In this document: piece after piece, positions 9,059-18,425 of the stretch | How the letters are laid out: each line of letters starts with the position of its first letter | How positions within the stretch are numbered: position 1 is the first letter of the stretch | DNA from: SAR324 cluster bacterium | GTDB lineage: Bacteria; SAR324; XYD2-FULL-50-16 | Assembly (NCBI GenBank): GCA_028280735.1 | Contig: JANQLH010000145.1 | Location: 1 to 49,233 of the forward strand | DNA length: 49,233 nt | Reading direction: 5' to 3' | Program-made: the position numbers and the translations under genes | The notes under the pieces: model-generated | Told to the model about the DNA's origin: nothing | The model's database searches: none | The model's input: only the letters and a program-made list of their open reading frames with translations

Positions 9059-10003
9059 ATGAGTGATATCCCTTTACGACTTCGAGACCTTAACATCAGC
9101 TTTATTGGGCGTGATAAGAGACAACTTCCCATCGTCAGTGACATTAATCTCACCTTGAGGCGCGGGCAACCCACCGCGTTGGTTGGTGAGAGTGGTTGCG
9201 GCAAATCACTGCTTGCTTTGTCCATTCTTCGTTTGTTGCCGAAAGAAGCGATTGTAACCGGACATGTGATTTATAAGGAACAAAAAAACCTCTTAACGCT
9301 TTCCGAATCGGCAATGAATAAAATCCGGGGAACCCAAGTCGTGTTCATTCCACAGGACCCGGTGAGCCATCTTAATCCAACACTAAATGTCGGATATCAC
9401 TTCAAGGAGAGTTTAAGGCGAATCCTGGGGGTCAAAGGACAAAAGGCAAAGGAGCTTACCCATGACCTGTTGCAGCAGGTTGGGTTTCAAGATCCGAAAA
9501 CGATCTGCAAACGCTATCCCCATCAGCTTTCCGGCGGGATGGCACAACGGGTATTGCTGGCGATCGGACTCGCAGGTGATCCGGAAATCGTCATAGCCGA
9601 TGAACCGACCCGCGGTTTGGATGTAGAGAGTCAGAAACTATTTTTGGAACAGTTACAGGACCTGTACCGGAACAGCGCTTTGTTGCTGATCACGCACCAG
9701 TTGGAAGCGGCTTGCAAGTGCGACTGGTTGCTGGTTATGTATGGCGGTCAAATTGTGGAAGAAGGCCCGGCCCGACAGATATTAAATCAAGCGCAGCATC
9801 CCTATACCAGGGGATTGTTAAATGCTCATCCTGATAAGGGGATGCAGCCCATTCCCGGTCAACCGTTTAGTTTCTCCGAGGCACTTCCCGGTTGTCGGTT
9901 TTCTCCTCGATGCTTTCAAGTCACTGAAATTTGCAGATCCGGACTACCTATTCCAAAAACCGGAGAGAACTCCGTCATCAGGTGTCATCATGCTGGTTGT
10001 TGA
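9059..10003 (+). CDS. Nickel/peptide-type ABC transporter ATP-binding protein (NikD/DppD-like)
   Basis: A 314-residue ATPase of the Opp/Nik family: Walker A GESGCGKS, signature LSGGMAQR, Walker B VIADEPT, and the family-specific C-terminal Cys motif CRFSPRCFQVTEIC that in relatives binds an Fe-S cluster or stabilises the domain. It energises import together with the next ATPase. First gene of a five-gene operon (ATPase, ATPase, binding protein, two permeases). It sits right behind the NikR-like operator, so nickel is the most likely cargo, although sequence alone cannot separate nickel from peptide transporters. It overlaps the next gene by 14 bp. Confidence 0.88.
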   Translation: MSDIPLRLRDLNISFIGRDKRQLPIVSDINLTLRRGQPTALVGESGCGKSLLALSILRLLPKEAIVTGHVIYKEQKNLLTLSESAMNKIRGTQVVFIPQDPVSHLNPTLNVGYHFKESLRRILGVKGQKAKELTHDLLQQVGFQDPKTICKRYPHQLSGGMAQRVLLAIGLAGDPEIVIADEPTRGLDVESQKLFLEQLQDLYRNSALLLITHQLEAACKCDWLLVMYGGQIVEEGPARQILNQAQHPYTRGLLNAHPDKGMQPIPGQPFSFSEALPGCRFSPRCFQVTEICRSGLPIPKTGENSVIRCHHAGC

Positions 10004-10703
10004 AAAGCTTTCAAAATCCTATTCCAACGGCTTTTGGAGTAAGTCTGTCCCTGCTGTGCGCGATGTCAGCTTTCATATCGAAACAGGAGAAGCGTTTGGA
10101 TTAATGGGGAAAAACGGTAGCGGCAAATCAACCATTGCCCGGTTAATACTGGGTTTAATCAAAGCCGATGGTGGCCGTGTCCTGTTTCAGGGCAAGAATC
10201 TGCTGCAAGCTTCCAAAAAGGATTGGTCATATTTTCGTCAAAAGCTACAGATCATTTTTCAACAGCCCCTGCAAGCCCTGGACCCCAAGCAAACCGTTTA
10301 TAGTGCCATAACGGAGCCCCTGTGGGTTCATAATCGCGTCACCACGAGAAAGTCCGCTCAAGAGAAAGTGGAAGAGCTACTGGCCTTAACCAACCTGTCC
10401 AACGAAATCCTTGACAGACGTCCCCATCAAATCTCCGGTGGACAAGCACAACGTGTTGTGCTGGCAAGAGCCTTAAGCCTGGACCCTGAAATCCTGATTG
10501 CTGATGAGCCGACATCAATGCTGGATATCTCGGTACAAGCCCAGGTGTTATCCCTTCTGAAGAATTTGCAAACGGAAAGAGGGATCAGCATTTTGTTGAT
10601 TTCTCATGATCTTTCGGTTGTAAAGCAGTTTTGTAACCGCATGGCGTTCATCGACTCAGGAGAAATTATTCACTTGAGCCAAACCGATTCAATGCCAAAT
10701 TAA
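9990..10703 (+). CDS. Nickel/peptide-type ABC transporter ATP-binding protein (NikE/DppF-like)
   Basis: Second ATPase of the transporter, 237 residues. It shows Walker A GKNGSGKST, Q-loop region QIIFQQPLQALDP, signature ISGGQAQR and Walker B LIADEPT. The frame is open back to 9822, but the ATG at 9990 is preferred: AGGTG precedes it, the protein then starts exactly at the conserved VVEKLSKSYS strand, and the overlap with the first ATPase is only 14 bp. It lacks the C-terminal Cys motif of its partner and is short, as NikE proteins are. Confidence 0.88.
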   Translation: MLVVEKLSKSYSNGFWSKSVPAVRDVSFHIETGEAFGLMGKNGSGKSTIARLILGLIKADGGRVLFQGKNLLQASKKDWSYFRQKLQIIFQQPLQALDPKQTVYSAITEPLWVHNRVTTRKSAQEKVEELLALTNLSNEILDRRPHQISGGQAQRVVLARALSLDPEILIADEPTSMLDISVQAQVLSLLKNLQTERGISILLISHDLSVVKQFCNRMAFIDSGEIIHLSQTDSMPN

Positions 10704-10786
10704 GCCGCTATGTTTCAATTATCACCAATAAGCATGGTCTCCAACCAATGCTTGTTCTTCATCACCTTTTGATCAGAAGCCATTGT

Positions 10787-12382
10787 ATGAAACGACACTA
10801 CCCGTACTTGTATCCGTTTATGATTGTTTTTGGATTACTAATACTCCTTTCTCCCATCAACACACTGGGAACCAGCTATCCCATTCCCCGGTTGGTGGTT
10901 GGAACAACCATGACCGTAAACTCCATCAACATTGATGATTATTACTATGGGGTGATGCGCGCTATGTTAACACATCGGGCGTTGGTCCAACTGGATGAAA
11001 AAGGCGCCATTGTTGCGGACATGGCGGAGACCTGGAAAACGGATGATGCGCAGAAATGGATATTCCACTTAAGGCCTGATCTCGTTTGGCATGACGGTAA
11101 AGCCGTCACGGCCCGTGATGTTGCTTTCAGCATGCGTTATTTACTGGAAAAGATTCCGGTCTATCGCTGGCACCTAAAACTGGTCGATAAAATAGAAGCC
11201 AGGGACGATCACACGGTGGTCCTTGATCTCACGGAACCCAATCCCCGTTTTTTGGTCAATCTTTTAGTGTTGAGGGTCATTCCCCGGCATATTTTTGAAA
11301 CGGTTGAAGATCCGAAAAAATTCCATGGACCCCGGGCCGCGATCGGATGCGGTCCATATAAGTTCAAGGCATTTGACAAATCAGCCGGTGTTATCCGCTT
11401 TGAAGCCTTTGAACAGTATTATCGCGGAAAACCCAATGTCGGTGAGGTGGTTTTTCGGCTTTTCCGAAATGCGGATACCCTGAATCTTTCCTTTCGCAAA
11501 GGAGAGGTGGATCTGCCTTATTTTTATGCTTCCGGTACCGATCCCGTTCAGGCGCGAACCCTGAAAAACAATCCGGAGGTCAAACTGCATTTGATCAACA
11601 ACCGCGGTGTTCCCAATATGTTGTTTTTCAACCTGAAGCAACCAATGGTCGATCGTCCTGAGTTCAGGGAAGCCTTGAGCTACGCCATCAACTACCAGGA
11701 GCTGTTGAATCTCTTTGCTGCCGGTTACGGGTCTGTTCCCAACAAAGGATTTATTCCCCCGGGAACCTTTGGTTTTGTCAAGACGGAGCCCTTCGCATTT
11801 GATCCGAAAACAGCCAGACAAAAACTCCGGCAGTTGGGTTATGTTGACACAAACAATGATGGCATCCGGGAAGCCGACAACCGGAACCTGGAATTGGAAA
11901 TCGTCGTTCGCACCGATACGGACGGCAGCATGAGACTGGCCGACCGTCTCAAAACCTATTTTTCTGCCGTGGGTATAGCGCTTAAAATAAAACCGGTAGA
12001 CAACACACTGTTTCGTCAAATCAGTGATAGGGATCGAAACCATACCATATTGCTTTCCAGGACAACACCCTGGGGAATGATGATGTGGGCCGGCTGTGGC
12101 AGTGGTTATATCGATAGTCGAAATATCGGGTGGTCGGTCATGAATGATCCGGAGTTTCTCGCCATTGTCGATCGGATGAATGCGGCGTCGAATGATAAGG
12201 CTTATCTTCAAGCAGCCGCTGATTTCCAGGCCTACAACGCCAGAATGACCCCGGTAATTCCTTTATACTGGAACCAGATGATTCAACCCTATCACAAGCG
12301 ATTCTCCGGTTGGTTGGAAAATCCGATGTATGGATTTCTCTGGGAAAAAACCTGGTTTAGCCTGAAAGCAAATAAAAACTAA
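10787..12382 (+). CDS. Extracellular solute-binding protein, family 5 (NikA-like)
   Basis: Binding protein of the ABC transporter, 531 residues from the preferred ATG. The first residues (MKRHYPYLYPFMIVFGLLILL) are a clear signal sequence; a longer frame starts at 10748 but would add a charged leader before it. SBP_bac_5 hallmarks include MAETWKTDDAQKWIFHLRPDLVWHDG-type strand-loop, GCGPYKF and REALSYAIN. Family 5 proteins bind peptides, nickel chelates, haem or opines. Placed between the ATPases and permeases under a NikR-like box, it probably binds a nickel complex. No lipobox Cys is obvious, so it is likely a soluble periplasmic protein. Confidence 0.85.
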   Translation: MKRHYPYLYPFMIVFGLLILLSPINTLGTSYPIPRLVVGTTMTVNSINIDDYYYGVMRAMLTHRALVQLDEKGAIVADMAETWKTDDAQKWIFHLRPDLVWHDGKAVTARDVAFSMRYLLEKIPVYRWHLKLVDKIEARDDHTVVLDLTEPNPRFLVNLLVLRVIPRHIFETVEDPKKFHGPRAAIGCGPYKFKAFDKSAGVIRFEAFEQYYRGKPNVGEVVFRLFRNADTLNLSFRKGEVDLPYFYASGTDPVQARTLKNNPEVKLHLINNRGVPNMLFFNLKQPMVDRPEFREALSYAINYQELLNLFAAGYGSVPNKGFIPPGTFGFVKTEPFAFDPKTARQKLRQLGYVDTNNDGIREADNRNLELEIVVRTDTDGSMRLADRLKTYFSAVGIALKIKPVDNTLFRQISDRDRNHTILLSRTTPWGMMMWAGCGSGYIDSRNIGWSVMNDPEFLAIVDRMNAASNDKAYLQAAADFQAYNARMTPVIPLYWNQMIQPYHKRFSGWLENPMYGFLWEKTWFSLKANKN

Positions 12383-12492
12383 TGAATATAAATGTTTGGA
12401 AGCAACAATGGTCGCAAGCAATGGAGAGCTCTTCTCTGATTAAAGGCTTTAATTTGGTGGCGCCTGTAGCCGCACCCCAGGGATAAAACGTC

Positions 12493-13455
12493 ATGTTTTT
12501 TTTGCGAAAATCAATCCGTTTACTGGTTAGCCTGGTTTTTATCATTTCCCTGAATTTTGTGATTCCGCGAATGATGCCCGGAAACCCTCTGTTTACGATC
12601 CTGGGACCGGATGTGGTCGGACTGAGCAAGAAGGATTACCGGGAACTGGAAACCGAGTATGGACTAAACGAACCTCAATACAAGCAATACCTCGGTTATT
12701 GGAGTGACCTCATCAAAGGAGAGTTGGGGTTCTCCTATTATCACAACCAACCGGTCACCTACCTGATAAAGGATTACCTTGGCCGGACCCTGCTGTTGCT
12801 GTTTCCTACTGTCATCCTTTCTTCACTTCTGGCTATCGGTTTCGGTCTCCTGGCAGGCAGGTTTTCCGGCTCTGCCATTGACCTGGGAATATCCGTTGGA
12901 TTTCTCACCCTGTATGCGATACCGGTTTTTCTATTGGGAATGATGCTGTTAGATCTTTTCAGTTTTCGACTGAACCTGTTTCCCCTGGGTGGGCTTAAAT
13001 CGGTTGAATGCGGCGGTGGTTTTCTGTCCTGCCCGCTGGATGTGCTCCATCATTTGACACTACCCATTCTGATTCTTTCGTTTTCTTCAGCGGCGTTTAA
13101 ATATACGGTTGTACGCAATAATGCCATAGAAGAGGAACAAAAAGATTATGTTCTTTATGCAAGGGCTCGCGGTATCGGCAGCCACTCGATTTGGTGGATC
13201 CATATCTTAAAAAACGCCAGTCTGCCCGTGTTGAACCTGATCGCCCTGCACCTGGCATTTATGGTTTCGGGAGTACTGCTGATCGAAATTGTCTTTTCGA
13301 TCAACGGAATGGGAATTCTGATATACGAAGCGGCTGTTAACAGGGACTATCCCGTCCTTCAGGGGTGTTTTCTGGTTTTGACCATTCTGGTACTGACTTT
13401 CAATACACTGGTGGATGTTTTATCCGGTGTCCTTGATCCCCGTGTGAAAACATAG
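12493..13455 (+). CDS. ABC transporter permease (NikB/DppB-like)
   Basis: A 320-residue inner-membrane protein with about six helices. The N-terminus (LVFIISLNFVIPRMMPGNP) is the typical DppB/NikB opening, and the coupling-helix EAA region is YARARGIGSHSIWWIHIL near the C-terminal third. It pairs with the next gene to form the channel. It follows the binding-protein gene by 110 bp and the next permease gene by only 5 bp. Confidence 0.88.
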   Translation: MFFLRKSIRLLVSLVFIISLNFVIPRMMPGNPLFTILGPDVVGLSKKDYRELETEYGLNEPQYKQYLGYWSDLIKGELGFSYYHNQPVTYLIKDYLGRTLLLLFPTVILSSLLAIGFGLLAGRFSGSAIDLGISVGFLTLYAIPVFLLGMMLLDLFSFRLNLFPLGGLKSVECGGGFLSCPLDVLHHLTLPILILSFSSAAFKYTVVRNNAIEEEQKDYVLYARARGIGSHSIWWIHILKNASLPVLNLIALHLAFMVSGVLLIEIVFSINGMGILIYEAAVNRDYPVLQGCFLVLTILVLTFNTLVDVLSGVLDPRVKT

Positions 13456-13460
13456 ATACC

Positions 13461-14297
13461 ATGAACATTGAGATACAAGCCGCTACTACGGCACCAAAAT
13501 TCTGGAGACTCGGTGTTGTCTGCCTAACGCTGTTCACCATTATATCACTGCTGGCCGAATGGATTGCCCCTCATTCACTGACGGAAAGCTTTATGCCGTT
13601 CTCCCCTCCATCCTGGAGCCACCTGTTGGGAACCAATGACATGGGATATGACATATTCTCGGAGCTGCTGCATTCCGGAAGAATCTCCCTGACCATCGGC
13701 ATCATTGCGGCCCTGGTTTCGTCTCTCATCGGTGTCTTGATCGGGATGCTGTCCGGTTATCTGAAAGGATTGTTCGGCGAACTGATGGTGGGAACCATCG
13801 ACCTGTTTCTCTTAATTCCAACACTGCCTTTAATGATCATTCTGGCGTCTCAATTGGGACCCAGTATCTGGAATATTATCTTTGTGATCTCAATACTCGG
13901 CTGGTGTTCTACAGCGCGAGCCGTCAGGGCAAAAGTCCTACAACTGCGCGAACAGGATTTCATCACAGCCCTGGTAGCTCTTGACATTCCTACCTGGAGG
14001 ATCTTCCTGATGCATCTATTCCCAAATGTCCTGGATATTGTTTCCGCGAAATTCGTCGTCTCTGTTGCCGGTGCCATGTTGGTGGAAACATCATTGAGCT
14101 TTCTGGGCCTGGGAGATCCTTCAGCGATCAGTTGGGGCTCCATGATGCACTTCGCATTTAAAAGAGGTGGTTTTGCCAACGGGATGTGGACCTGGTATCT
14201 GCCGCCGGGACTGTGTGTAGCAGCCTGCGCTGTCAGCTTCATTCTTATTGGTATGTCCTTGGAAAGAAGGGACAGTGGCAAGCTGAGCTGGTTTTAA
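13461..14297 (+). CDS. ABC transporter permease (NikC/DppC-like)
   Basis: A 278-residue inner-membrane permease. It begins with a short cytoplasmic segment and a first helix, then the family motif LLGTNDMGYDIFSELLHSGRISL, several hydrophobic helices, and the EAA-type loop containing ALDIPTWRIFLMHLFPNVLD. Near the end SFLGLGDPSAISWGSM is characteristic of DppC/NikC. Last gene of the operon. Together the five proteins form a complete importer. Confidence 0.88.
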   Translation: MNIEIQAATTAPKFWRLGVVCLTLFTIISLLAEWIAPHSLTESFMPFSPPSWSHLLGTNDMGYDIFSELLHSGRISLTIGIIAALVSSLIGVLIGMLSGYLKGLFGELMVGTIDLFLLIPTLPLMIILASQLGPSIWNIIFVISILGWCSTARAVRAKVLQLREQDFITALVALDIPTWRIFLMHLFPNVLDIVSAKFVVSVAGAMLVETSLSFLGLGDPSAISWGSMMHFAFKRGGFANGMWTWYLPPGLCVAACAVSFILIGMSLERRDSGKLSWF

Positions 14298-14368
14298 GTC
14301 ATTATCCAAATGAGGATGTGATCGTTTGAGAAACACTCTTGCTTGGCAGGAGTTATAGCGTACATCGC

Positions 14369-14638
14369 TTAAGTGATTTGTAACGGCTGAGCCGATCCGT
14401 TGTCATACCATTTAATTTCTATCTGCAGGCAGTGACGGATTCCATGTTTTTTTCGTTTGTCCTCCGCTTCAATCTCCAGGGTCAAATCCTCTGGGAAATC
14501 AAGGATCAACCGGCTACTCTCACCCTGTAGAATGAGTTCTCCGGCTTTGATTTTATCGGCAATCAGATGCAGTTGATCGCCTACTTCAGTTCGGGACTTT
14601 TGTTCCTTGCTTTTGTAAAGCTTGATTTCCTTACCCAT
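14369..14638 (-). CDS. Amphi-Trp domain protein
   Basis: An 89-residue protein matching the small amphi-Trp domain family: EIKLYKSKEQKSRTEV at the start, LHLIADKIKAGELIL, LILDFPEDLTLEIEAEDK and EIKWYDNG at the end. The family is widespread in bacteria and archaea and has no established function. I used the internal ATG at 14638, preceded by GGAGGAT; the longer frame lacks such a site. It is convergent with the nickel operon and stands alone. Confidence 0.8.
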   Translation of the reverse strand: MGKEIKLYKSKEQKSRTEVGDQLHLIADKIKAGELILQGESSRLILDFPEDLTLEIEAEDKRKKHGIRHCLQIEIKWYDNGSAQPLQIT

Positions 14639-14814
14639 GGTATCCTCCGTCAATGTTGCGGGATAGTTTTTGACCATAAAAACTCAAGGCAAAAAGAACT
14701 AAGAATCAGAAGATTCTTACATGGATTGATGCGTTTAATTGAGCCTGACCAGTATAGTTGAGGAAATGAATTGTAGAAAGTATAACATTCCGTAATTCAG
14801 GGTTTGAGTTAACC

Positions 14815-15036
14815 GGTGCCTGAGCGAAACCAGCTTAAGCCATACCAATAAGTATTATTAAAGCAACTCGGTACTTGGACCTTTAGTACTTTCAGCATTC
14901 GTATCTCAGCCGGCTTTTTATTTGTCATTGTAATATCTCAAACCGAACACTGAAAGCCGGCAGCACGTTTATCTCCAACTGAATCCGGCTTTCAAAGCAG
15001 GATGGATAAGGGATTAGCGATTTTCCGTTCGGCACT
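14815..15036 (+). mobile_element. MITE-like element, copy 2
   Basis: A 222-bp non-coding element. Its left end GGTGCCTGAGCGAAACCAG and the complement of its right end (AGTGCCGAACGGAAA) form imperfect terminal inverted repeats shared with the copies at 5316-5553 and 19901-20112. The right end stops 3 bp from the stop codon of the P1B ATPase gene. No target duplication is clear here. Confidence 0.7.
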
Positions 15037-15038
15037 GA

Positions 15039-17123
15039 CTAGAACTTCCTCAGTGAATTGGCAGCAACCACAACGGTGGTTGCATTGTGCATAAAAGCAG
15101 AGAATACGGGGGGAACCACACCCATAATTCCCATGCCGATCAAAAGTGAATTGATGCCCACAATGGAAAAATAGTTATTTTTAATTCTCTTCAATGTCTT
15201 TTGAGAAAGATCCCTGGCAAAAATGATTTTATCCAGATCAGCTTTCATTAACAGGACATCACAGACTTCTTTGGCAATGTCCGCTCCATGATGCATGGAA
15301 ATACCTACGTCAGCACTCGACAGCGCCGGGGCATCGTTCATTCCGTCACCTACCATGGCAACCTTATGTCCGTTGACACCCAGTTCCCTGATAATACGGG
15401 TCTTGTCTTCAGGGAAGACCTGGCTGTGATATGAGGAAATATTTACTTCCCTGGCAACCTTTGAAGCAGCAGATTCATTATCCCCTGTCAACATGACCAC
15501 TTTCCGGACACCGCTTTTTTGCAGTGCTTGTACAAATTCCCCGGCACCGTTTCTCAAAGGATCTTCTATTACGACTAATCCGGCCAGTTCACCACCAATA
15601 GCCACATAAAGGATGGACCTGCCGTCAGCCAGGTATTTTTGTGTCTCTTTTTCCGCGATTTTCAAATCGATATTTTTATCTTCATTAATGAAATGACGGC
15701 TGCCCACCAGTATTTCCCTACCGTTTACTTCGGAAGCTATACCGTGAGCAACGATATGGTTGACTTCCGAGTGTTCTTCTTCATGATCCAAACCTTCTTC
15801 CGAGGCTTTTCGAACCACTGCCGTGGCTACAGGGTGTGGGAAGTGTTCTTCAACACAAGCCACATTTCGCAACAGGTATTCCCTGGAAAAACCGTTAAAG
15901 GGAATCACATCCAAGACTTCAGGTTTTGCTTCCGTCAAGGTGCCCGTTTTATCCAGAACAAAGGTGTCGATAGTCGCCATCTCTTCAATGAATTTACCAC
16001 CTTTGATCAACACCCCGTTTTTGGAGGCAGAGATCATTGATGACATCAAGGTCAACGGCGTGGCCAGCTTAATAGCACAGGAATAATCAACCAGAAGGGC
16101 TGAAGCAGCTTTATAGGCAGACCCGGTCGTCAGCCAGGTTAATCCGCTTAACAGAAAAGAATAGGGTACTATCTTATCAGCCAGATGCTCCGCCTTGCTT
16201 TGAAGCGAAGCTTTCAGGTCTTCCGATTCCTCTATGATCTTAATCATCTGAGAAACACGAGTGGCACCGGCAACTTTTACAGCTTCGATTAAAAGCTTAC
16301 CTTCCACCAGCACTGTTCCTGCATAAACTGTCACCCCGTTGTACTTACGAACCGGCAGTGCTTCTCCGGTAATGCAAGCCTGGCTGACCATGGCTTCACC
16401 TTTCGATACCAGCCCATCCACGGGTATTTTATGTCCCTCTCTCACAACAACCGTGTCACCTGCTTTAATGTCACGGACAGGAACCCTGGTTTCCATGCTG
16501 TCTTTGAGAATCCAAGCCCATTCGTTCTCCATATCAAACAAACCGGTAAGGCTTTCCTTGGACTTTTGTTTTGTCCAATCTTCCAGGTAATCACTAACCT
16601 GCAATAAAAACGAGATGGTCTTGACTGTCCCGAACTCCCTTAAAGCCAGGGCAACGCTGACCGCAGATGCATCCAGCACATCGGCATTCAGGTTCCCCTT
16701 TACCAGGGGCGGAACACCCTTGGAAATTACCTGGTAAGATGCTTTTGCCAGGAGAAAAGCCCTGATAGGAAGGGGAAGTAAGGGACTCAGCAAGCGCAGT
16801 GCAAGTTGCCCGACTAAAGCCCTTTTTTTAGTGGCAAGCCGTTGTTTGGGATCTTCCGACTTTTTCTGCGTTTCCCTAGCACCCTTTTCGAAGTGACTGA
16901 TACAACAAGCGGATAGCTGGTCCAAAATGGCCTTTTTGTCGGCAGGGTCACCATTGTATTCCACAACCAGCGATTTTGTAGACGACTTATAAGCCATCTG
17001 GCTGAATCCGGAAATACCGTCAAACATGTTTTTCAGGTATTCCCCATTCAAATCCAGATTTGGCGCTACCTGCAGCCGGACGCGTAACCTTTTGGGCAGC
17101 TCATGGATAATGTGATACTGCAT
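15039..17123 (-). CDS. P1B-type heavy-metal ATPase with an SCA membrane motif
   Basis: A 694-residue P-type ATPase. Visible parts: an N-terminal HMA-like fold without CxxC (1-75), an A-domain loop TGEA (252-255) in place of TGES, the phosphorylation site DKTGT (D391), the P1B marker HP (430-431), TGDN and the hinge GDGMND (592-597). The transmembrane metal motif, normally CPC or SPC, reads DYSCAIKLATP with SCA at 348-350, so the usual proline is absent. This places it in a little-studied P1B subgroup; the metal cannot be assigned. It is the last gene of a five-gene leftward operon of small membrane and HMA-like proteins; its ATG overlaps the preceding stop (TAATG). Confidence 0.88.
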   Translation of the reverse strand: MQYHIIHELPKRLRVRLQVAPNLDLNGEYLKNMFDGISGFSQMAYKSSTKSLVVEYNGDPADKKAILDQLSACCISHFEKGARETQKKSEDPKQRLATKKRALVGQLALRLLSPLLPLPIRAFLLAKASYQVISKGVPPLVKGNLNADVLDASAVSVALALREFGTVKTISFLLQVSDYLEDWTKQKSKESLTGLFDMENEWAWILKDSMETRVPVRDIKAGDTVVVREGHKIPVDGLVSKGEAMVSQACITGEALPVRKYNGVTVYAGTVLVEGKLLIEAVKVAGATRVSQMIKIIEESEDLKASLQSKAEHLADKIVPYSFLLSGLTWLTTGSAYKAASALLVDYSCAIKLATPLTLMSSMISASKNGVLIKGGKFIEEMATIDTFVLDKTGTLTEAKPEVLDVIPFNGFSREYLLRNVACVEEHFPHPVATAVVRKASEEGLDHEEEHSEVNHIVAHGIASEVNGREILVGSRHFINEDKNIDLKIAEKETQKYLADGRSILYVAIGGELAGLVVIEDPLRNGAGEFVQALQKSGVRKVVMLTGDNESAASKVAREVNISSYHSQVFPEDKTRIIRELGVNGHKVAMVGDGMNDAPALSSADVGISMHHGADIAKEVCDVLLMKADLDKIIFARDLSQKTLKRIKNNYFSIVGINSLLIGMGIMGVVPPVFSAFMHNATTVVVAANSLRKF

Positions 17124-17317
17124 TATTTCTTCTTTGTAGCCTCTTCCTGTTCAGCAGCCAGCTGGTCTACAATTTTCTCAAGACGCTCCAGCCGGGTTTC
17201 AGCGGCCTGTTTTTCTCCAATTCTGGAGACAAGATAAGAACTGCCTATGGTTGAAACTGCTCCCAATACAAATCTCGCAACGGGGTAACCCAAAAGTTTT
17301 CCTACTTCGTAACCCAT
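17123..17317 (-). CDS. Small membrane protein with C-terminal coiled coil, ATPase companion
   Basis: A 64-residue protein: a Gly/Ala-rich hydrophobic stretch (about 5-30, with VARFVLGAVSTIGSSYLV) followed by a charged helix with heptad spacing (RLERLEKIVDQLAAEQEEA). It probably sits in the membrane with a cytoplasmic coiled coil. It overlaps the ATPase start by 1 bp, so the two are translationally coupled. I do not recognise a named family; a subunit or chaperone role for the ATPase is inference from coupling. Confidence 0.7.
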   Translation of the reverse strand: MGYEVGKLLGYPVARFVLGAVSTIGSSYLVSRIGEKQAAETRLERLEKIVDQLAAEQEEATKKK

Positions 17318-17334
17318 TTTTCTATCTCCTTGTT

Positions 17335-17673
17335 TTACTTTTTCTTGGTTTTGCTTCCACTCTTGGCCGATCGCTTTTTGACTACTTCATCAACTTTTTC
17401 CAGGATCTGTTTTTCCCTTTCAATGGAGCGGTTAGTGGTTAATAATTCTTCTTCATACATATGTTTGGCCTCAGCCACGATATCCTCCAGGTCTTCCTTG
17501 GATGTTTCCAGCTTGCCCACAAACCAGTCCTTAAACATGTAACCCTCTTTCAAACCTCCAACAACAGCCGGTTTAACAGGAGAAAGGACTTTACCAAGGT
17601 TTAGCCCTGCTGCCGCAACAACGGCTCCACCTACCGAATACAAAAAACCGGGTTTCAAAAAAAATGCTGTCAT
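17335..17673 (-). CDS. DUF5132-like membrane-associated protein
   Basis: A 112-residue protein with an N-terminal hydrophobic, glycine-rich segment (7-40), then KEGYMFKDWFVGKLETSKEDLEDIVAEA and a long acidic/basic helix ending in a Lys-rich tail. The EDLEDIVAEA signature and layout match DUF5132, a small family found beside P1B ATPases in anaerobes; its function is not established. It lies 17 bp upstream of the coiled-coil peptide gene in the same operon. Confidence 0.65.
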   Translation of the reverse strand: MTAFFLKPGFLYSVGGAVVAAAGLNLGKVLSPVKPAVVGGLKEGYMFKDWFVGKLETSKEDLEDIVAEAKHMYEEELLTTNRSIEREKQILEKVDEVVKKRSAKSGSKTKKK

Positions 17674-17851
17674 ACTGCTTCCTCTATTTGTTTAAATTAA
17701 TAAATTACCCGGACACTTGGCTATGAAGGTAATAGCGTTAAGCGCCCCGGAAGATTTCGGATCTGCCGAGACAATATACCATTTAATTAAAAATGTTAGC
17801 AGACACTAACTATTCCTCATTGCTCGCCTCCTACAAACTGATCCTAATGCC

Positions 17852-18316
17852 TTAGCGGAAAATCCTATTTCTGTTATCCAAGGCGTGTTTGGCGACCAAA
17901 GCCAAAAACGCCAATCCGGCTTGGGTGTGCAGTTTTTTGTTTTTTCCCATAATTGCCATCATGCTGACGACCAGGGTTGCAATCAACCCGCTGTTCAGGC
18001 TGCTTCGCATTGCTTTGCCCGGTTGCTTCCCACCAAGGGAAAAACCGGCTAAAAACCTGCCGGTCTTTGGTGAATGAGAAGTTGAACGATGAATCGCGGG
18101 AATAGACAGTGCTTCCCTAATCAAATCGGTGATCTGGTCAGTAGAATATTCGGATGCATCGTACTCCACTAAAACACTCCCGGAGTTATTATTGACGGTG
18201 ACTTTGTTAATACCCTTTTTTTGATTCAGTTGAGATGCTATCGACTGAGAGATTGATGATCCCCGGTAACCATTGCTCCGAAATCTAACCCTGCCCGGTG
18301 TTGCACTTACAATCAT
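17852..18316 (-). CDS. HMA-like domain protein with C-terminal membrane segment
   Basis: A 154-residue protein. The N-terminal 70 residues form an HMA-like ferredoxin fold (SATPGRVRFR, then INKVTVNNNSGSVLVEYD) but have no CxxC metal site. The C-terminal part has one or two hydrophobic helices (about 108-145). Its opening resembles the N-terminus of the SCA-motif ATPase (HELPKRLRVRL), so the operon carries several copies of this domain. It may help assemble or regulate the ATPase. A 178-bp gap separates it from the DUF5132 gene, and this gap contains the small palindrome TTAGCAGACACTAA. Confidence 0.65.
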   Translation of the reverse strand: MIVSATPGRVRFRSNGYRGSSISQSIASQLNQKKGINKVTVNNNSGSVLVEYDASEYSTDQITDLIREALSIPAIHRSTSHSPKTGRFLAGFSLGGKQPGKAMRSSLNSGLIATLVVSMMAIMGKNKKLHTQAGLAFLALVAKHALDNRNRIFR

Positions 18317-18425
18317 GTTTTGTTTTTAAGAGAAATTGACTAAATGTAAAGCCGTTCCGCCGTTCATTCCACATCAATATGACCAGAATTCGGCCGGCAA
18401 ACAGGCGGAATCAACTGCCCCGGTT

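Noticed and set aside
11381-12211. 276-codon frame on the minus strand
   Set aside because: It lies fully antisense to the solute-binding protein gene, which has clear family motifs; no start site or domain on the minus strand.
12383-12492. Cobalamin or Ni/Co riboswitch before the permease gene
   Set aside because: The 110-bp gap has a G/C-rich piece but no conserved riboswitch core that I could identify.
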